Positions 18,001 through 25,833 of a stretch of DNA of 52,209 nucleotides are shown piece by piece. The notes beneath the pieces were generated by a model. The model did no database searches. It saw only the letters and a program-made list of their open reading frames with translations, and was not told where the DNA came from. The DNA is from JBBDYH01 sp040901795 (lineage in GTDB: Bacteria > Planctomycetota > Planctomycetia > Pirellulales > JALHPA01), in the NCBI GenBank assembly GCA_040901795.1, contig JBBDYH010000009.1, positions 1 through 52,209 on the forward strand, in the 5' to 3' direction. The position numbers and the translations under genes were made by a program. Numbering within the stretch: the first letter of the stretch is position 1; each line of letters begins with the position of its first letter.

Positions 18001-18104
18001 CCTCCGTCATGGATCGGAGGCGATTTGCCCGAATCGTGCGAGTAGTTCTTCGTGTACTCATTGAGAAAATCCAGGTCGTGGCTACTACGATTTGTTGACT
18101 GCAA
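16812..18104 (-). CDS. IS21-family transposase IstA, N-terminally truncated
   Basis: Encodes up to 430 residues from a TTG. IstA homology starts around G-Y-E-P-A-F-A-Y-P-P-G-E-A. The catalytic DDE core is visible: Q-V-D-F-G-E-A (first Asp), I-S-Y-D-N-L-A (second Asp) and E-K-G-H-V-E-R (Glu). The C-terminal beta-barrel region continues through D-D-N-A-Y-S-V-P. Full IstA is about 500 residues with an HTH domain in the first ~110; here that is replaced by unrelated codons (residues 1-45). The transposase is therefore probably inactive. It ends by overlapping istB (ATGA). Confidence 0.82.
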   Translation of the reverse strand: MQSTNRSSHDLDFLNEYTKNYSHDSGKSPPIHDGGLQSASSLALRLVGYEPAFAYPPGEAQVDFGEATIQLNGVQTKVALFVLTLPYSGAIFIQAFPRECTETFLEGHRPAFEFFGGVPRRISYDNLAIAVIEVLQGRERKLTKEFLRLQSHYLFQEHFCLVRRANEKGHVERLVGFARRNFLVPVPQVDSLQTLNDSLRARCLADLAERTRGKPVPKSDLLREDQAAFLPLPNQPFEGRRVVDRTADSQSLVRFDDNAYSVPVQYAHRKLLVVATVEEVPLVYQDRLVAKHARCWDRERTFFEPIHYLALLERKPGGLDYARPLENWQLPDGFALLRCRLEAADARGTRSYIRVLRLLEKFSLAQLAVAVAYALDIDVIDADSIRTIVEHRSDQPVELFPLDGRPHLAHVRVEATDVSSYQALLGKVTS

Positions 18105-18287
18105 GTAATCAGGTGACGCGCGCTTTCCGTTAAGCTGTCGTTACGACTGATCCGTTGTCCATATATCTGGATTCTGGAAATGGGACAACGACATATCCGA
18201 ACATTGCCTTCCAAGGAGGATGCAGAAACATCAATTCGGCTCAAATTGTGCTGCGTGCCGACTTTCCGAGCTTCTCACCTTCAGGAA

Positions 18288-19130
18288 CTACCGCGACCCA
18301 CGTAACTCAGCTGGCATCGACCGGCGGAGCCTGAAGTGCGGTTGCGAGCGATCATCTTCTCCCGGTCGCTTCACCGCCGTCCACACCACCTCGTCGCGCA
18401 GTTTTGCTTCCAGGCCGCCAGAAGTCTGGCGCACGAAGGCATACTGCCATTGGTACTCGTCATCGCCCGTCCGAAACGCCTCGATCATCAAGGCGGCTTC
18501 CGGGTCGGTACCCATGACATAACCGAACAGCGCTCCATCGATGACCTCCTTGCCTTCGCCGCCGTAGCGGTACAACGGCTGCGGCAACAGGCGTAACTTT
18601 TCAGGGTCGGGCTTGTCCAGCGACCAGCCAATCATCGTGACTTGGAATCGATCGGCGAGTTCCTTGAGCTGGAGCCGACGCCGCGCCTGGCTCTTGGCGG
18701 GCGGCGGCGCCTCGGGGAATGGGTGGAATTCGAGGCCTGTCGCCATGGGCTTCCAGACCACTCGGCCGTTCGCCTTGGCCGCCACGTTGGCCTCGCGCGC
18801 AAGCAGGTCGTACTCCTGGGTCAGAATTCCTTCCCAAGGATAAATGGACGCGATCACCTGGGGCCGGGTCTCGTCGGCCCAAACGACGGATAGTCCAACG
18901 TCCACGCCCTCGCCACGCGCCTGATTACCCCACTTCATCACCACGTGCGGTTTGAGAGGCGTCTCTTGGTCGGCGATAAAGTACTGATTCCACTCGATGG
19001 ACTTTTCCAGCTCGGCTCTGACCTTTTCGATATGGGAGTCTTCGGCTGGGCGGGGCTCGTCTTGCGCGAGGCCGTGTTCGGCGAGCAACAGATACAGATA
19101 ACAAACGAACAGCCATGTCACGCGCTTCAT
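18288..19130 (-). CDS. Secreted protein of the expanded paralogue family (member A)
   Basis: A 280-residue protein of unrecognised family. It has a signal peptide (hydrophobic core W-L-F-V-C-Y-L-Y-L-L-L, likely cleavage after G-L-A-Q). Family core motifs are V-V-W-A-D-E-T-R-P-Q, P-P-P-A-K-S-Q-A-R-R-R-L-Q-L-K-E-L-A-D-R-F, L-R-L-L-P-Q-P-L-Y-R-Y, I-D-G-A-L-F...G-T-D-P-E-A-A-L-M-I-E-A and W-Q-Y-A-F-V-R. Closest in the window is the member ending at 21176. The ATG at 19130 has GGAG 7 bases upstream. It is the last gene of the BlaI/M56-WD40/C13-like operon. No catalytic residues are apparent; function unknown, exported. Confidence 0.8.
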   Translation of the reverse strand: MKRVTWLFVCYLYLLLAEHGLAQDEPRPAEDSHIEKVRAELEKSIEWNQYFIADQETPLKPHVVMKWGNQARGEGVDVGLSVVWADETRPQVIASIYPWEGILTQEYDLLAREANVAAKANGRVVWKPMATGLEFHPFPEAPPPAKSQARRRLQLKELADRFQVTMIGWSLDKPDPEKLRLLPQPLYRYGGEGKEVIDGALFGYVMGTDPEAALMIEAFRTGDDEYQWQYAFVRQTSGGLEAKLRDEVVWTAVKRPGEDDRSQPHFRLRRSMPAELRGSR

Positions 19131-19263
19131 TTCCAGCTCCAATTTGCGTTGAATGCAAAGCATGGGAAGCAATGTCGCCCCTACGGTGCTACAGCTCTTT
19201 TGCGCGGCGATTCCGGGGGCTGGCGCCCGCGGCTAGTGAAAGTCGCCCCTCCGGGGCTGGTTC

Positions 19264-20136
19264 CTATTGACCGCGCTCGAATTCGGGCTTGGGCACGACC
19301 TCGATTGCACTAAAGAAATGCGGGTTGCCGTTCTCGCTCCAGTTGCCCTTGGGCGCCTGCACAACAGCCTGGTCGCCCATCTTCAGGAACACGTCGTAGT
19401 CCGTGAACGACGCGTACGCGTAGCGAAACTGCCGGCGGCCGTCGACTTTCCTGGCCTCGACGACCAGCAAAAGTTCCGTATCGGTCCCCTGGCAAAAAGC
19501 GAACAAGGCGCCGCCGAGGGTGCCGGCTGCATCCACTTCGTATTCGAAGATCGGCGTAGCCACCTGCCGGAGCTCCCACCGCTTCTGGCGATTATCGACG
19601 GTGTGGGCCTCAAAGCGGCGGGCGAGCTGCCGCACTTGCGACCGTCGCCGCGCGGGGGTAGCGGCGGGCGCAGGCGTGTCGGCGGGGAAATCGCGCCATT
19701 CCAGTCCCGGCGTGCGCGATTGCCAAAGCTCGCGGTCGCGGAACTTCGCGGCAATCGGCGCCGCGTGGAGCGAATGGAATTCGACGTGCGTTCGCCGCGA
19801 GGTGTCGTTGAGTGACCAGGCGAACATCACGCCCACGACGGCCGGTCTGCCGTCCTTTTCCACCCAGACGTGCAAAGCGCCGATATCATCGCCCCGGACA
19901 GACTGCGTGTGGCGAAAGATCGGCTCCGGCACGAGCTTGAAGACGGCTTTGCGATCGTCTGCAGGGGCGATCTCGTACTCGGTAGCGTATTTCTTCGAGA
20001 CCTCAAGCCAATGATCGATCACGGCCTTGTCGGCTTTCTGCTTCTCGCCAGCATCCTGGGCGGTCGCCGCCGAGAGCGGCAATACAAGCGATAGCGTCCC
20101 GGAAATGGCGTGGAGGATCGCGATGCGAAAGTTCAT
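19264..20136 (-). CDS. Secreted protein of the expanded paralogue family (member B)
   Basis: A 290-residue exported protein. The signal peptide spans about residues 1-27 (A-I-L-H-A-I-S-G-T-L-S-L-V-L-P-L, cleavage near A-T-A-Q). The family core is divergent: P-I-F-R-H, V-W-V-E-K-D-G-R-P-A-V-V-G, V-E-F-H-S-L, A-R-R-R-S-Q-V-R-Q-L-A-R-R-F, W-E-L-R-Q-V, L-G-G-A-L-F-A-F-C-Q-G-T-D-T-E-L-L-L-V-V-E-A. The V-E-F-H-S-L segment links it to member C. The ATG at 20136 is preceded by AAGGGC. It lies 69 bases downstream of member C. Function unknown. Confidence 0.78.
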   Translation of the reverse strand: MNFRIAILHAISGTLSLVLPLSAATAQDAGEKQKADKAVIDHWLEVSKKYATEYEIAPADDRKAVFKLVPEPIFRHTQSVRGDDIGALHVWVEKDGRPAVVGVMFAWSLNDTSRRTHVEFHSLHAAPIAAKFRDRELWQSRTPGLEWRDFPADTPAPAATPARRRSQVRQLARRFEAHTVDNRQKRWELRQVATPIFEYEVDAAGTLGGALFAFCQGTDTELLLVVEARKVDGRRQFRYAYASFTDYDVFLKMGDQAVVQAPKGNWSENGNPHFFSAIEVVPKPEFERGQ

Positions 20137-20205
20137 GCTTTGCCCTTTTAAATAGTGCAACTTTTGGTTCTAGTCCCGCGCGTGAAGAATTCGCACATGG
20201 GCGGC

Positions 20206-21078
20206 TCATTTCCGAGTTAGCCTCGGGTTGACGGTGTCTTGCCGGTCCACCTGGTGCACGGCAAAGAAGTTGCCCTTGGGATCGCCAAAGGAGGGGTACG
20301 CCTGGGGTGTTTGTTCGCCTTTCCACACGTCCACCTCTTTGTACGTCAAGCGAACCGGCGTCGTATTGAAGCGACCCACTCCATAGTGCCATTGCATGCC
20401 CTCGCTGGTCTTGCGGGCCTCGATCAGCAGTATTAGCTCCGGATCCCATTCTTTGAACATACCAAAGACGGCCCCGTCCAAAACTTCCGGCAGCTTGCTC
20501 TCGTAGCGATAGAGCGGCTGCCGCAGCGTCCGCAGCCGGAGCTCTTCTCCGTGCGGCGTGCTGTAGCCCGTGAACTGATCTGCCAGAGCCCGCAGCTGCG
20601 CAAGTCGTAGGGGGGCGGACCCCTTGGGAGCCGGTGCGTCGGGGATTGGCTTGATTTCAATACCGGACTGCGGCGCCCATGTGAAGCGGCCGATCTGAAC
20701 CGGCGACAACGGCTCGAGCGACAAAGAATGAAATTCGTGCATTACGGTCCTCATTCCGCCTGGTATCTCGTCCGACCAGATCGAGCCGACGACTTCCGGA
20801 CGCCCGCGGCGCGTCCAGACGAAAAACGCGCCGTGCGTACCCCGCATCGCGGCGGGATGCGAATAGGACATGATCGGTTTCGGAGTCACTTCGAGACGGG
20901 TTTTTGGCTCTGAAGAGAGATAAATGTCGTAAGCATTGGCGACTTCCTGGTAATAGTCGAGCCAGCGTTGGAACTCGGCATTCTTCGAGGCGTCCTCTTT
21001 GGAGGCGTCCTCTTGAGCGGAGGCTTGTCCAACGAATAGGGCCAACACCAGCAACAGGATGGCGGCAATGCGTGGCAT
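20206..21078 (-). CDS. Secreted protein of the expanded paralogue family (member C)
   Basis: A 290-residue exported protein (signal A-I-L-L-L-V-L-A-L-F-V-G-Q-A-S-A-Q). After the signal come F-Q-R-W-L-D-Y-Y-Q-E-V and P-I-M-S-Y-S-H, then W-T-R-R-G-R-P-E-V-V-G-S-I-W-S-D and M-H-E-F-H-S-L. The shared core follows: L-R-L-A-Q-L-R-A-L-A-D-Q-F, E-L-R-L-R-T-L-R-Q-P-L-Y-R-Y, L-D-G-A-V-F and D-P-E-L-I-L-L-I-E-A. It is strikingly close along its length to the member at 43562-44404 in the other cluster. I place the start at the ATG at 21078 (GGGAAG upstream); the frame stays open far upstream, but through member D. Confidence 0.8.
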   Translation of the reverse strand: MPRIAAILLLVLALFVGQASAQEDASKEDASKNAEFQRWLDYYQEVANAYDIYLSSEPKTRLEVTPKPIMSYSHPAAMRGTHGAFFVWTRRGRPEVVGSIWSDEIPGGMRTVMHEFHSLSLEPLSPVQIGRFTWAPQSGIEIKPIPDAPAPKGSAPLRLAQLRALADQFTGYSTPHGEELRLRTLRQPLYRYESKLPEVLDGAVFGMFKEWDPELILLIEARKTSEGMQWHYGVGRFNTTPVRLTYKEVDVWKGEQTPQAYPSFGDPKGNFFAVHQVDRQDTVNPRLTRK

Positions 21079-21175
21079 GATCTTCCCTTTCCCGAACGTG
21101 ACTATGTCGGCATAAGTGTTTTTCAGAACGCACAACTGCGATGCAGTGGCACAATTCCCTCGCTTACGCGTCGGA

Positions 21176-22027
21176 TTACCGTTCCGACTCAAGCAACTTG
21201 GGGGGCAGCGATTCGCGGAGTGTGCGGTGCGGCAGCGCGGGGTTAACATCGATGGGGGTTCTCTCGGCGCTCCAGACGACGTCTTTCTTCCAGCGACCCT
21301 CCAACGCTGCGGACGTCTGACGAACGAAGGCAAATTGCCACTGATAAGCATCGTCGTTTGTTTTGAAGGCTTCCAGGAGGAGCACGGCCTCCGGGTCGGT
21401 GCCCATGGCGAATGAGAAGATCGCGCCATCGAGGCATTCGGTCCCTTCGCGGCCGTAACGGTAGAGCCATTGCGGCATCATCCGCAGCTCCTGGCGATCG
21501 GAATTGTCGGGGTTAAAGCCGAGCATCGTGGCCTCGAACTGGAGGGCAAGCTGTTTAAGCTGCAGGCGGCGCCTGGCAATGGTCTGTGCGGGCGGAGGCG
21601 CTTCGGGAACCGCATGAAACTCGATGCCGGTCTCCTTAGGCTGCCAGAGAAGCCGTCCTTCGCGCTTGCCGATGAGGTTCGGCTCGCGGGAGAGCAAATC
21701 GATTTCATGCTCCAAAATGCCGCGCAAGGGATAGATCGACGCGATGACCTGGGGGCGAATATCATCCGCCCAAACCACGGTTAGCCCAACCGCAGAGTTG
21801 CGCCCGCTAACATTGTTGTCCCAGCGAAGGACGATATGGGGCTTGAGCGGTTTTTTATCTTTTGGCCGCTGAAACTGGTGCCAACCTACGGATTCCTCTA
21901 GTTTTTTCCGGAGCCGGTCGACCTGCGTCTCGTTCCGCGGCGCCTCGTCTTGCGCCATTGTTGCGCGGGAAAGGGCCAAGGAAGCGGCAAACGGCGCCAA
22001 CAGCCAGGCAAGGTTTCGAGCGGACAT
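21176..22027 (-). CDS. Secreted protein of the expanded paralogue family (member D)
   Basis: A 283-residue exported protein (signal L-A-W-L-L-A-P-F-A-A-S-L-A-L-S-R-A-T-M-A-Q). It resembles member A throughout: P-H-I-V-L-R-W-D, V-G-L-T-V-V-W-A-D-D-I-R-P-Q-V-I-A-S-I-Y-P, A-R-R-R-L-Q-L-K-Q-L, L-R-M-M-P-Q-W-L-Y-R-Y-G and L-D-G-A-I-F...G-T-D-P-E-A-V-L-L-L-E-A. The ATG at 22027 follows the C13-like gene by only 10 bases, a strong sign of one transcript. The frame is open further upstream, but only across that gene. Function unknown. Confidence 0.8.
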   Translation of the reverse strand: MSARNLAWLLAPFAASLALSRATMAQDEAPRNETQVDRLRKKLEESVGWHQFQRPKDKKPLKPHIVLRWDNNVSGRNSAVGLTVVWADDIRPQVIASIYPLRGILEHEIDLLSREPNLIGKREGRLLWQPKETGIEFHAVPEAPPPAQTIARRRLQLKQLALQFEATMLGFNPDNSDRQELRMMPQWLYRYGREGTECLDGAIFSFAMGTDPEAVLLLEAFKTNDDAYQWQFAFVRQTSAALEGRWKKDVVWSAERTPIDVNPALPHRTLRESLPPKLLESER

Positions 22028-22037
22028 GAAGGCGATC

Positions 22038-23000
22038 CTATTGTTCGGCGGGAGGTGCTGTTTCTTTTCGCACGATCGAACCCAGGTCGATGGACTTGGC
22101 GAGAGCCCCGTCCTTTTGGGCACGGATTTGGGCCGCACGGACGGGCGGGGGCGCGGTCGCATCCTCGTCAATAACGTAGTTAAGCTGCAGCTCGCTGCCG
22201 CGGCCGTCGCCGTTATCGTCGAGCTGAGCATGCTCCGTGGCCAGCAAGGTCTCGTCCGCGTAACGCTTCGCAACATCGAGCGCCGTCGCCAGGTAGAGGT
22301 CCAGCAGCGAATAGACGCCATCTTTGTCAACATCGTGGTCGCTCCCCCCCGGAAACGTCTCCAATAGCTTGGCGAGCGACGAGTGGAAGAGCGTCTCGTT
22401 CACTTCGAGGTCCGGCTCGGTCGCCGCGGCGACCACGCGACCTGGCCGGGCCAGCGGCTTGAGGAAGTAGCCGCTCGACGGCGTTGTCATGAAGAAGACC
22501 GAGCGGCGGCAGGGAACATCGGCGAACCACCGAGCGAACTCGGCAACTCCCACGTCCGGTCCCGGCACGTTGAGCTGCACTGTGCGATCCGCATGATGCG
22601 CATGCCCAATGACAAAGACCCAGAGCTCGTCTTCGATGCGCAAGAGCTTCTGCAACTCGGCGGCGTCGCTGGCCAAGGCCTCTTTCGTGGCCGGACCGCG
22701 CGATGCTTCTAATGTTTTTTCGTCCTTCGCTTCAACGCCAAACCGAATCCACACGTTGCTCGCTGGAAACCCGAAACGGCCAACGAGCGCCTTGCGGATT
22801 CTACCGGCCGAATCGGCGAATTGCTCTCGATGTGCTTCGTCGCCCGGATGGCCGCAGACGATGAAGGCCCATCGGTCGCCGGCGACCGCCGGAAGCGTAG
22901 ACAATAGGATGAGCGCCAAGGCGGCGACACTGTAGACAGGGGTCAGGGGACAGCGAACAGGGGACAGGCAGACGGGTTGGACGTGCCGGTGGATCATCAT
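22038..23000 (-). CDS. Secreted caspase/C13-like protein, catalytic Cys apparently replaced
   Basis: About 320 residues with an N-terminal hydrophobic signal (V-A-A-L-A-L-I-L-L-S-T-L-P-A-V-A-G). It then has R-W-A-F-I-V-C-G, F-G-F-P-A-S-N-V, V-F-V-I-G-H-A-H-H and V-N-V-P-G-P-D, the order of a caspase-haemoglobinase fold (legumain/C13-like). The strand that should carry the nucleophile reads V-F-F-M-T-T-P-S-S-G-Y-F, with no Cys, so it is probably non-catalytic or uses another residue. A C-terminal D-V-D-K-D-G-V-Y-S-L-L-D resembles an EF-hand loop, and T-E-H-A-Q-L-D-D-N-G-D-G is shared with planctomycete relatives as I recall them. It sits between M56-WD40 and the paralogue genes with gaps of 16 and 10 bases. 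Confidence 0.72.
   Translation of the reverse strand: MMIHRHVQPVCLSPVRCPLTPVYSVAALALILLSTLPAVAGDRWAFIVCGHPGDEAHREQFADSAGRIRKALVGRFGFPASNVWIRFGVEAKDEKTLEASRGPATKEALASDAAELQKLLRIEDELWVFVIGHAHHADRTVQLNVPGPDVGVAEFARWFADVPCRRSVFFMTTPSSGYFLKPLARPGRVVAAATEPDLEVNETLFHSSLAKLLETFPGGSDHDVDKDGVYSLLDLYLATALDVAKRYADETLLATEHAQLDDNGDGRGSELQLNYVIDEDATAPPPVRAAQIRAQKDGALAKSIDLGSIVRKETAPPAEQ
22935..22973. repeat. GGGGACAGG-type repeat inside a signal-peptide coding region
   Basis: The plus strand reads two or three copies of a CAGGGGACAG phrase, resembling the AGGGGACAGGGGACAGG run at about 32585-32602. On the minus strand it encodes C-L-S-P-V-R-C-P-L-T-P-V at the start of the C13-like protein. Confidence 0.55.
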
Positions 23001-23016
23001 TGCGCCTGCATTGCGG

Positions 23017-25137
23017 TTAAAACGTGTCGGCCGTATTCTGCTCCAAATCCTCCAGCACCCGCGAGTCAGCCGAGAACGAGGCGGCAGAGACCAGCTCCTT
23101 CGCGATCGGCGGCAAATCGATCGAATACAGCCCGGGCAACGTCCACTGACGGGCTCTTCCACTCCACTCAATCGTTAGGAGCCGGTCCCGAGAGGGAAAA
23201 TCCACCGCACCGGTTGGCCCCGTGACCTCCCATTGCAGCAGGCGAGCGCGCGACACGACGTCGTACACGGCCACCGTAGCTGCCGCAGTTGTTCTCCACG
23301 TGTCAGTGACGACGGCCAATCTCGACCCATCGGGCGAGAACCGCGCGCAGCGAACGGGAGCATCTAGGCGTGCCAGCACCTGACGGTCGCTCGGCGCTAT
23401 CAAGCTAATGAGCTCGACGACGCCGTCTTCGCCCGCCACGACCGCCTGGTCGCCGGAGGGCGCGACGCAGACGGAGTACACGGCGCCTTCTCGCTCGGTG
23501 AGTGTGTGGAGCACTTCGCCGGAGGCTGCGTCCCACACCCGCACGACTCCTTGCAGGTCGCCGGTAACGAACCGGGCACTGTCGGGAGCAAAAGCGACGC
23601 ACGTGACGCGGTGCTCGACCAGTCTGCGAACTTGATTCCCGGTGACTTCGCGCAGCTCGCAGTCGTAACCGCGGCTGACGGTAATGTGATATCGGCCGTT
23701 CGGCGAGATTGCAGTCGCCCACTCGTTTCGCTCGGCTTCGGTTGGCTCGGGCAATACGGGACCTGGCTGCGGTTGATATGTTGTGGCCGGTTGCACCGGG
23801 CTGCTCAGTCCGGCTTCGGGCAATGGTATCGACTCAGGCAGCTCTTCGAGGCCGCGACGTATAAGTTCTCGGCCGGCATCCGCAGTCGCGGCGCCAACTG
23901 TGGATGCCTCGGACACGAAGAGCGCCGGATGGCACAACAGGGAGACCGCGCCCGCGATCATGATCGCGCGCCGAGTAAGCGGCGTCATTGTCGGCACATA
24001 ACGACGCCTCATCAGATCCACAAGACGCTTTTGCAGCAGCGGACGTTGACCGATGCCGCTACACATTGCGGGCCGCATGCGCCGCGGTGGTTCGCTGATC
24101 AGATCGACGATGTCGAGCAGAGCCTCGGCATACACACGCGTCTTGCCGGCGCACAGGTCGATGACATGCGCATCGCAGCATTGCTCTTCGGCAATTTCGA
24201 TCCGCTGCCGTGCCCACCAGACCGTGGGGAGCCACCAGTACAGACCGGTAACGATAACTTCCACCAGCCGGCCCCAGTGATCGCCCCGCCAATAGTGGGC
24301 CAGCTCGTGGGCCAACACCGTCGCCTGCGCTTCCGCGCCAAGCCTCCGCAGCAATGCGGCGGGTATGAGGATCGACGCTCGAGATCCCAAACCGTAGAGC
24401 ATCGGCGACCCGGTGCCGGCGACGATCCGGACTTGCGGACACCTCCACAAACCCATACGCCGAGCGATTTGCTCGGCGGCCCTACAAAGCTCGACAGGCG
24501 CGGGCGTAGACGCCCGCGACATTGTGCGGAGACGCAGCCCCAGCACGAGCTGCAAAGCAACCCATGCAATCAGGCCGAGCAACCAGACCATCGCCGCGAG
24601 TTGTTCCCAGCGAATCCAAGACGGAGTGTTCGGAGGGGGTGTTGAGATTGCGGGCTCGCTCGGAGGTGAGGGCTGCGGAACGTTGCTGTCTGCATTTTGC
24701 ATTGCCGCCCGTTGTACGGGCTGGGCGATTGACGCGACGGGCGCTTCCAACACGCTGCCAAACGAGCGGTTGGCATCGACGCCGATCGGAGCTGAAAGAA
24801 CGGGGTCGTGATTCAACGCCGGCGGTGCGATCGACGCTTGCTCGTGGTTTGCGTCCGCGTGGCTGGTCGCGACCTGGTCGATCCGAAGAGGCAGCGCCGC
24901 GACATCGCGTTCCGCCGGTACGTCAAGAGCCTGCCGGTCAACCACCTGAGTCCGAACAATCGAAATCGGTAACGGAAGCTCGAAGATCGGTGGCGTCAGC
25001 AGCTTGAGCAGGACCACCACCCAAAGGGCATGCGTCACCGCCGGCCGCCGCCCGATTCTGCCGACAATACACGCCACCAACGCCAGCGCAGTGGCCGCAA
25101 GTGCGTTGGACAGACCGACCTCGACGAGCCATTGCAT
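23017..25137 (-). CDS. M56 (BlaR1-like) peptidase with C-terminal WD40-like repeats
   Basis: A 706-residue protein. Hydrophobic segments lie at about 8-26, 36-60 and 178-202. The zinc motif HELAH is at 277-281, followed by I-A-E-E-Q-C-C-D-A-H-V. A membrane helix near 395-415 precedes a Pro-rich linker, then about 210 residues of WD40-like blades (V-T-C-V-A-F-A-P-D-S-A-R-F-V-T-G-D-L-Q-G-V-V-R-V-W-D-A-A-S-G-E-V-L). The C-terminal part would be an extracytoplasmic beta-propeller standing in for the BlaR1 ligand sensor. Family knowledge: M56 proteins inactivate BlaI-type repressors. It begins 93 bases after the BlaI gene, and the C13-like gene follows by 16 bases, so it is likely the signal-input protein of this operon. 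Confidence 0.87.
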   Translation of the reverse strand: MQWLVEVGLSNALAATALALVACIVGRIGRRPAVTHALWVVVLLKLLTPPIFELPLPISIVRTQVVDRQALDVPAERDVAALPLRIDQVATSHADANHEQASIAPPALNHDPVLSAPIGVDANRSFGSVLEAPVASIAQPVQRAAMQNADSNVPQPSPPSEPAISTPPPNTPSWIRWEQLAAMVWLLGLIAWVALQLVLGLRLRTMSRASTPAPVELCRAAEQIARRMGLWRCPQVRIVAGTGSPMLYGLGSRASILIPAALLRRLGAEAQATVLAHELAHYWRGDHWGRLVEVIVTGLYWWLPTVWWARQRIEIAEEQCCDAHVIDLCAGKTRVYAEALLDIVDLISEPPRRMRPAMCSGIGQRPLLQKRLVDLMRRRYVPTMTPLTRRAIMIAGAVSLLCHPALFVSEASTVGAATADAGRELIRRGLEELPESIPLPEAGLSSPVQPATTYQPQPGPVLPEPTEAERNEWATAISPNGRYHITVSRGYDCELREVTGNQVRRLVEHRVTCVAFAPDSARFVTGDLQGVVRVWDAASGEVLHTLTEREGAVYSVCVAPSGDQAVVAGEDGVVELISLIAPSDRQVLARLDAPVRCARFSPDGSRLAVVTDTWRTTAAATVAVYDVVSRARLLQWEVTGPTGAVDFPSRDRLLTIEWSGRARQWTLPGLYSIDLPPIAKELVSAASFSADSRVLEDLEQNTADTF

Positions 25138-25230
25138 CGGAGATTCCCCCGCTCATGGAAGCTTCGTCAGTCTCTCATCATTCGGGCTCAGGTGTTCATA
25201 ATCTTTTTGTCGCAACGACGGTTGCGCGCT

Positions 25231-25644
25231 TCAGGCTCGTTTGCTCCGCCTCGTCGGTGTCTGCTCTTGGTCCAATTCGTCGAGCAACGCCCGCAGCGAT
25301 CGTCGTTCCTGGGAGCTGAGTTTTGTGTTGCGCACCAGGTGCGTCAGCAACGGTTGCAGTGAACCACCACAGAGCCTCTCGGCCATGCCCTCCAAACGTC
25401 GTCCGATGAGCTGTTCGCGCTGCACCAGGGCCGTGAACTGATGCGGCCAAACCGAGCGGTCGCGGTCTACACAGTTCTTGGCCTTGAGCCGATCGAGTAA
25501 CTTTTGCACGGTCGCATGCTCCGAGCTGGTAATCTGCGGATAGATCGCCTCGGCAATTTGGCGCACCGTGGCGATGCCTCGCTCCCAAAGGATCTCGAGG
25601 ACCGCCAACTCCGCCTCGGTGACGTCGCTTTGCGATGGAGCCAT
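25231..25644 (-). CDS. BlaI/MecI/CopY-family transcriptional repressor
   Basis: A 137-residue repressor: V-T-E-A-E-L-A-V-L-E-I-L-W-E-R-G, then S-S-E-H-A-T-V-Q-K-L-L-D-R-L-K-A-K as recognition helix, a dimerisation region, and a basic tail (R-R-S-K-R-A). The ATG at 25644 gives the standard N-terminus; a start at 25722 would add 26 residues and swallow the dyad at 25683-25697. It leads the operon that runs through M56-WD40, the C13-like gene and four secreted paralogues, and is presumably its repressor. Confidence 0.9.
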   Translation of the reverse strand: MAPSQSDVTEAELAVLEILWERGIATVRQIAEAIYPQITSSEHATVQKLLDRLKAKNCVDRDRSVWPHQFTALVQREQLIGRRLEGMAERLCGGSLQPLLTHLVRNTKLSSQERRSLRALLDELDQEQTPTRRSKRA

Positions 25645-25682
25645 GGCTTCGTAGATTGTTGCTTGAAAGTTCACGTACGATA

Positions 25683-25779
25683 CAGACACTTTGTCTGACA
25701 TGCAAGCGACTGGCAGAGGCAATTGAGAGATTTCGCCCGGAACGGCAGTCAGTGGCTTGACAACTAAGACAACTTGTCA
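25683..25779. promoter_or_regulatory. Candidate BlaI operators in a divergent promoter region
   Basis: CAGACA-CTT-TGTCTG (25683-25697) is a perfect dyad 38 bases upstream of the BlaI ATG. GACAA-C-TTGTC (25768-25778), within the longer TGACAA...TTGTCA (25758-25779), is another. Both have the GACA/TGTC form expected of BlaI-like boxes. They lie between two divergent transcription units, so one repressor could affect the BlaI operon and the DUF1549 gene. Confidence 0.55.
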
Positions 25780-25833
25780 TAAAACTCGATCGCGGGGACG
25801 GCAACTCCATCAAGCGTCAGCAGGAGGAGCAGC

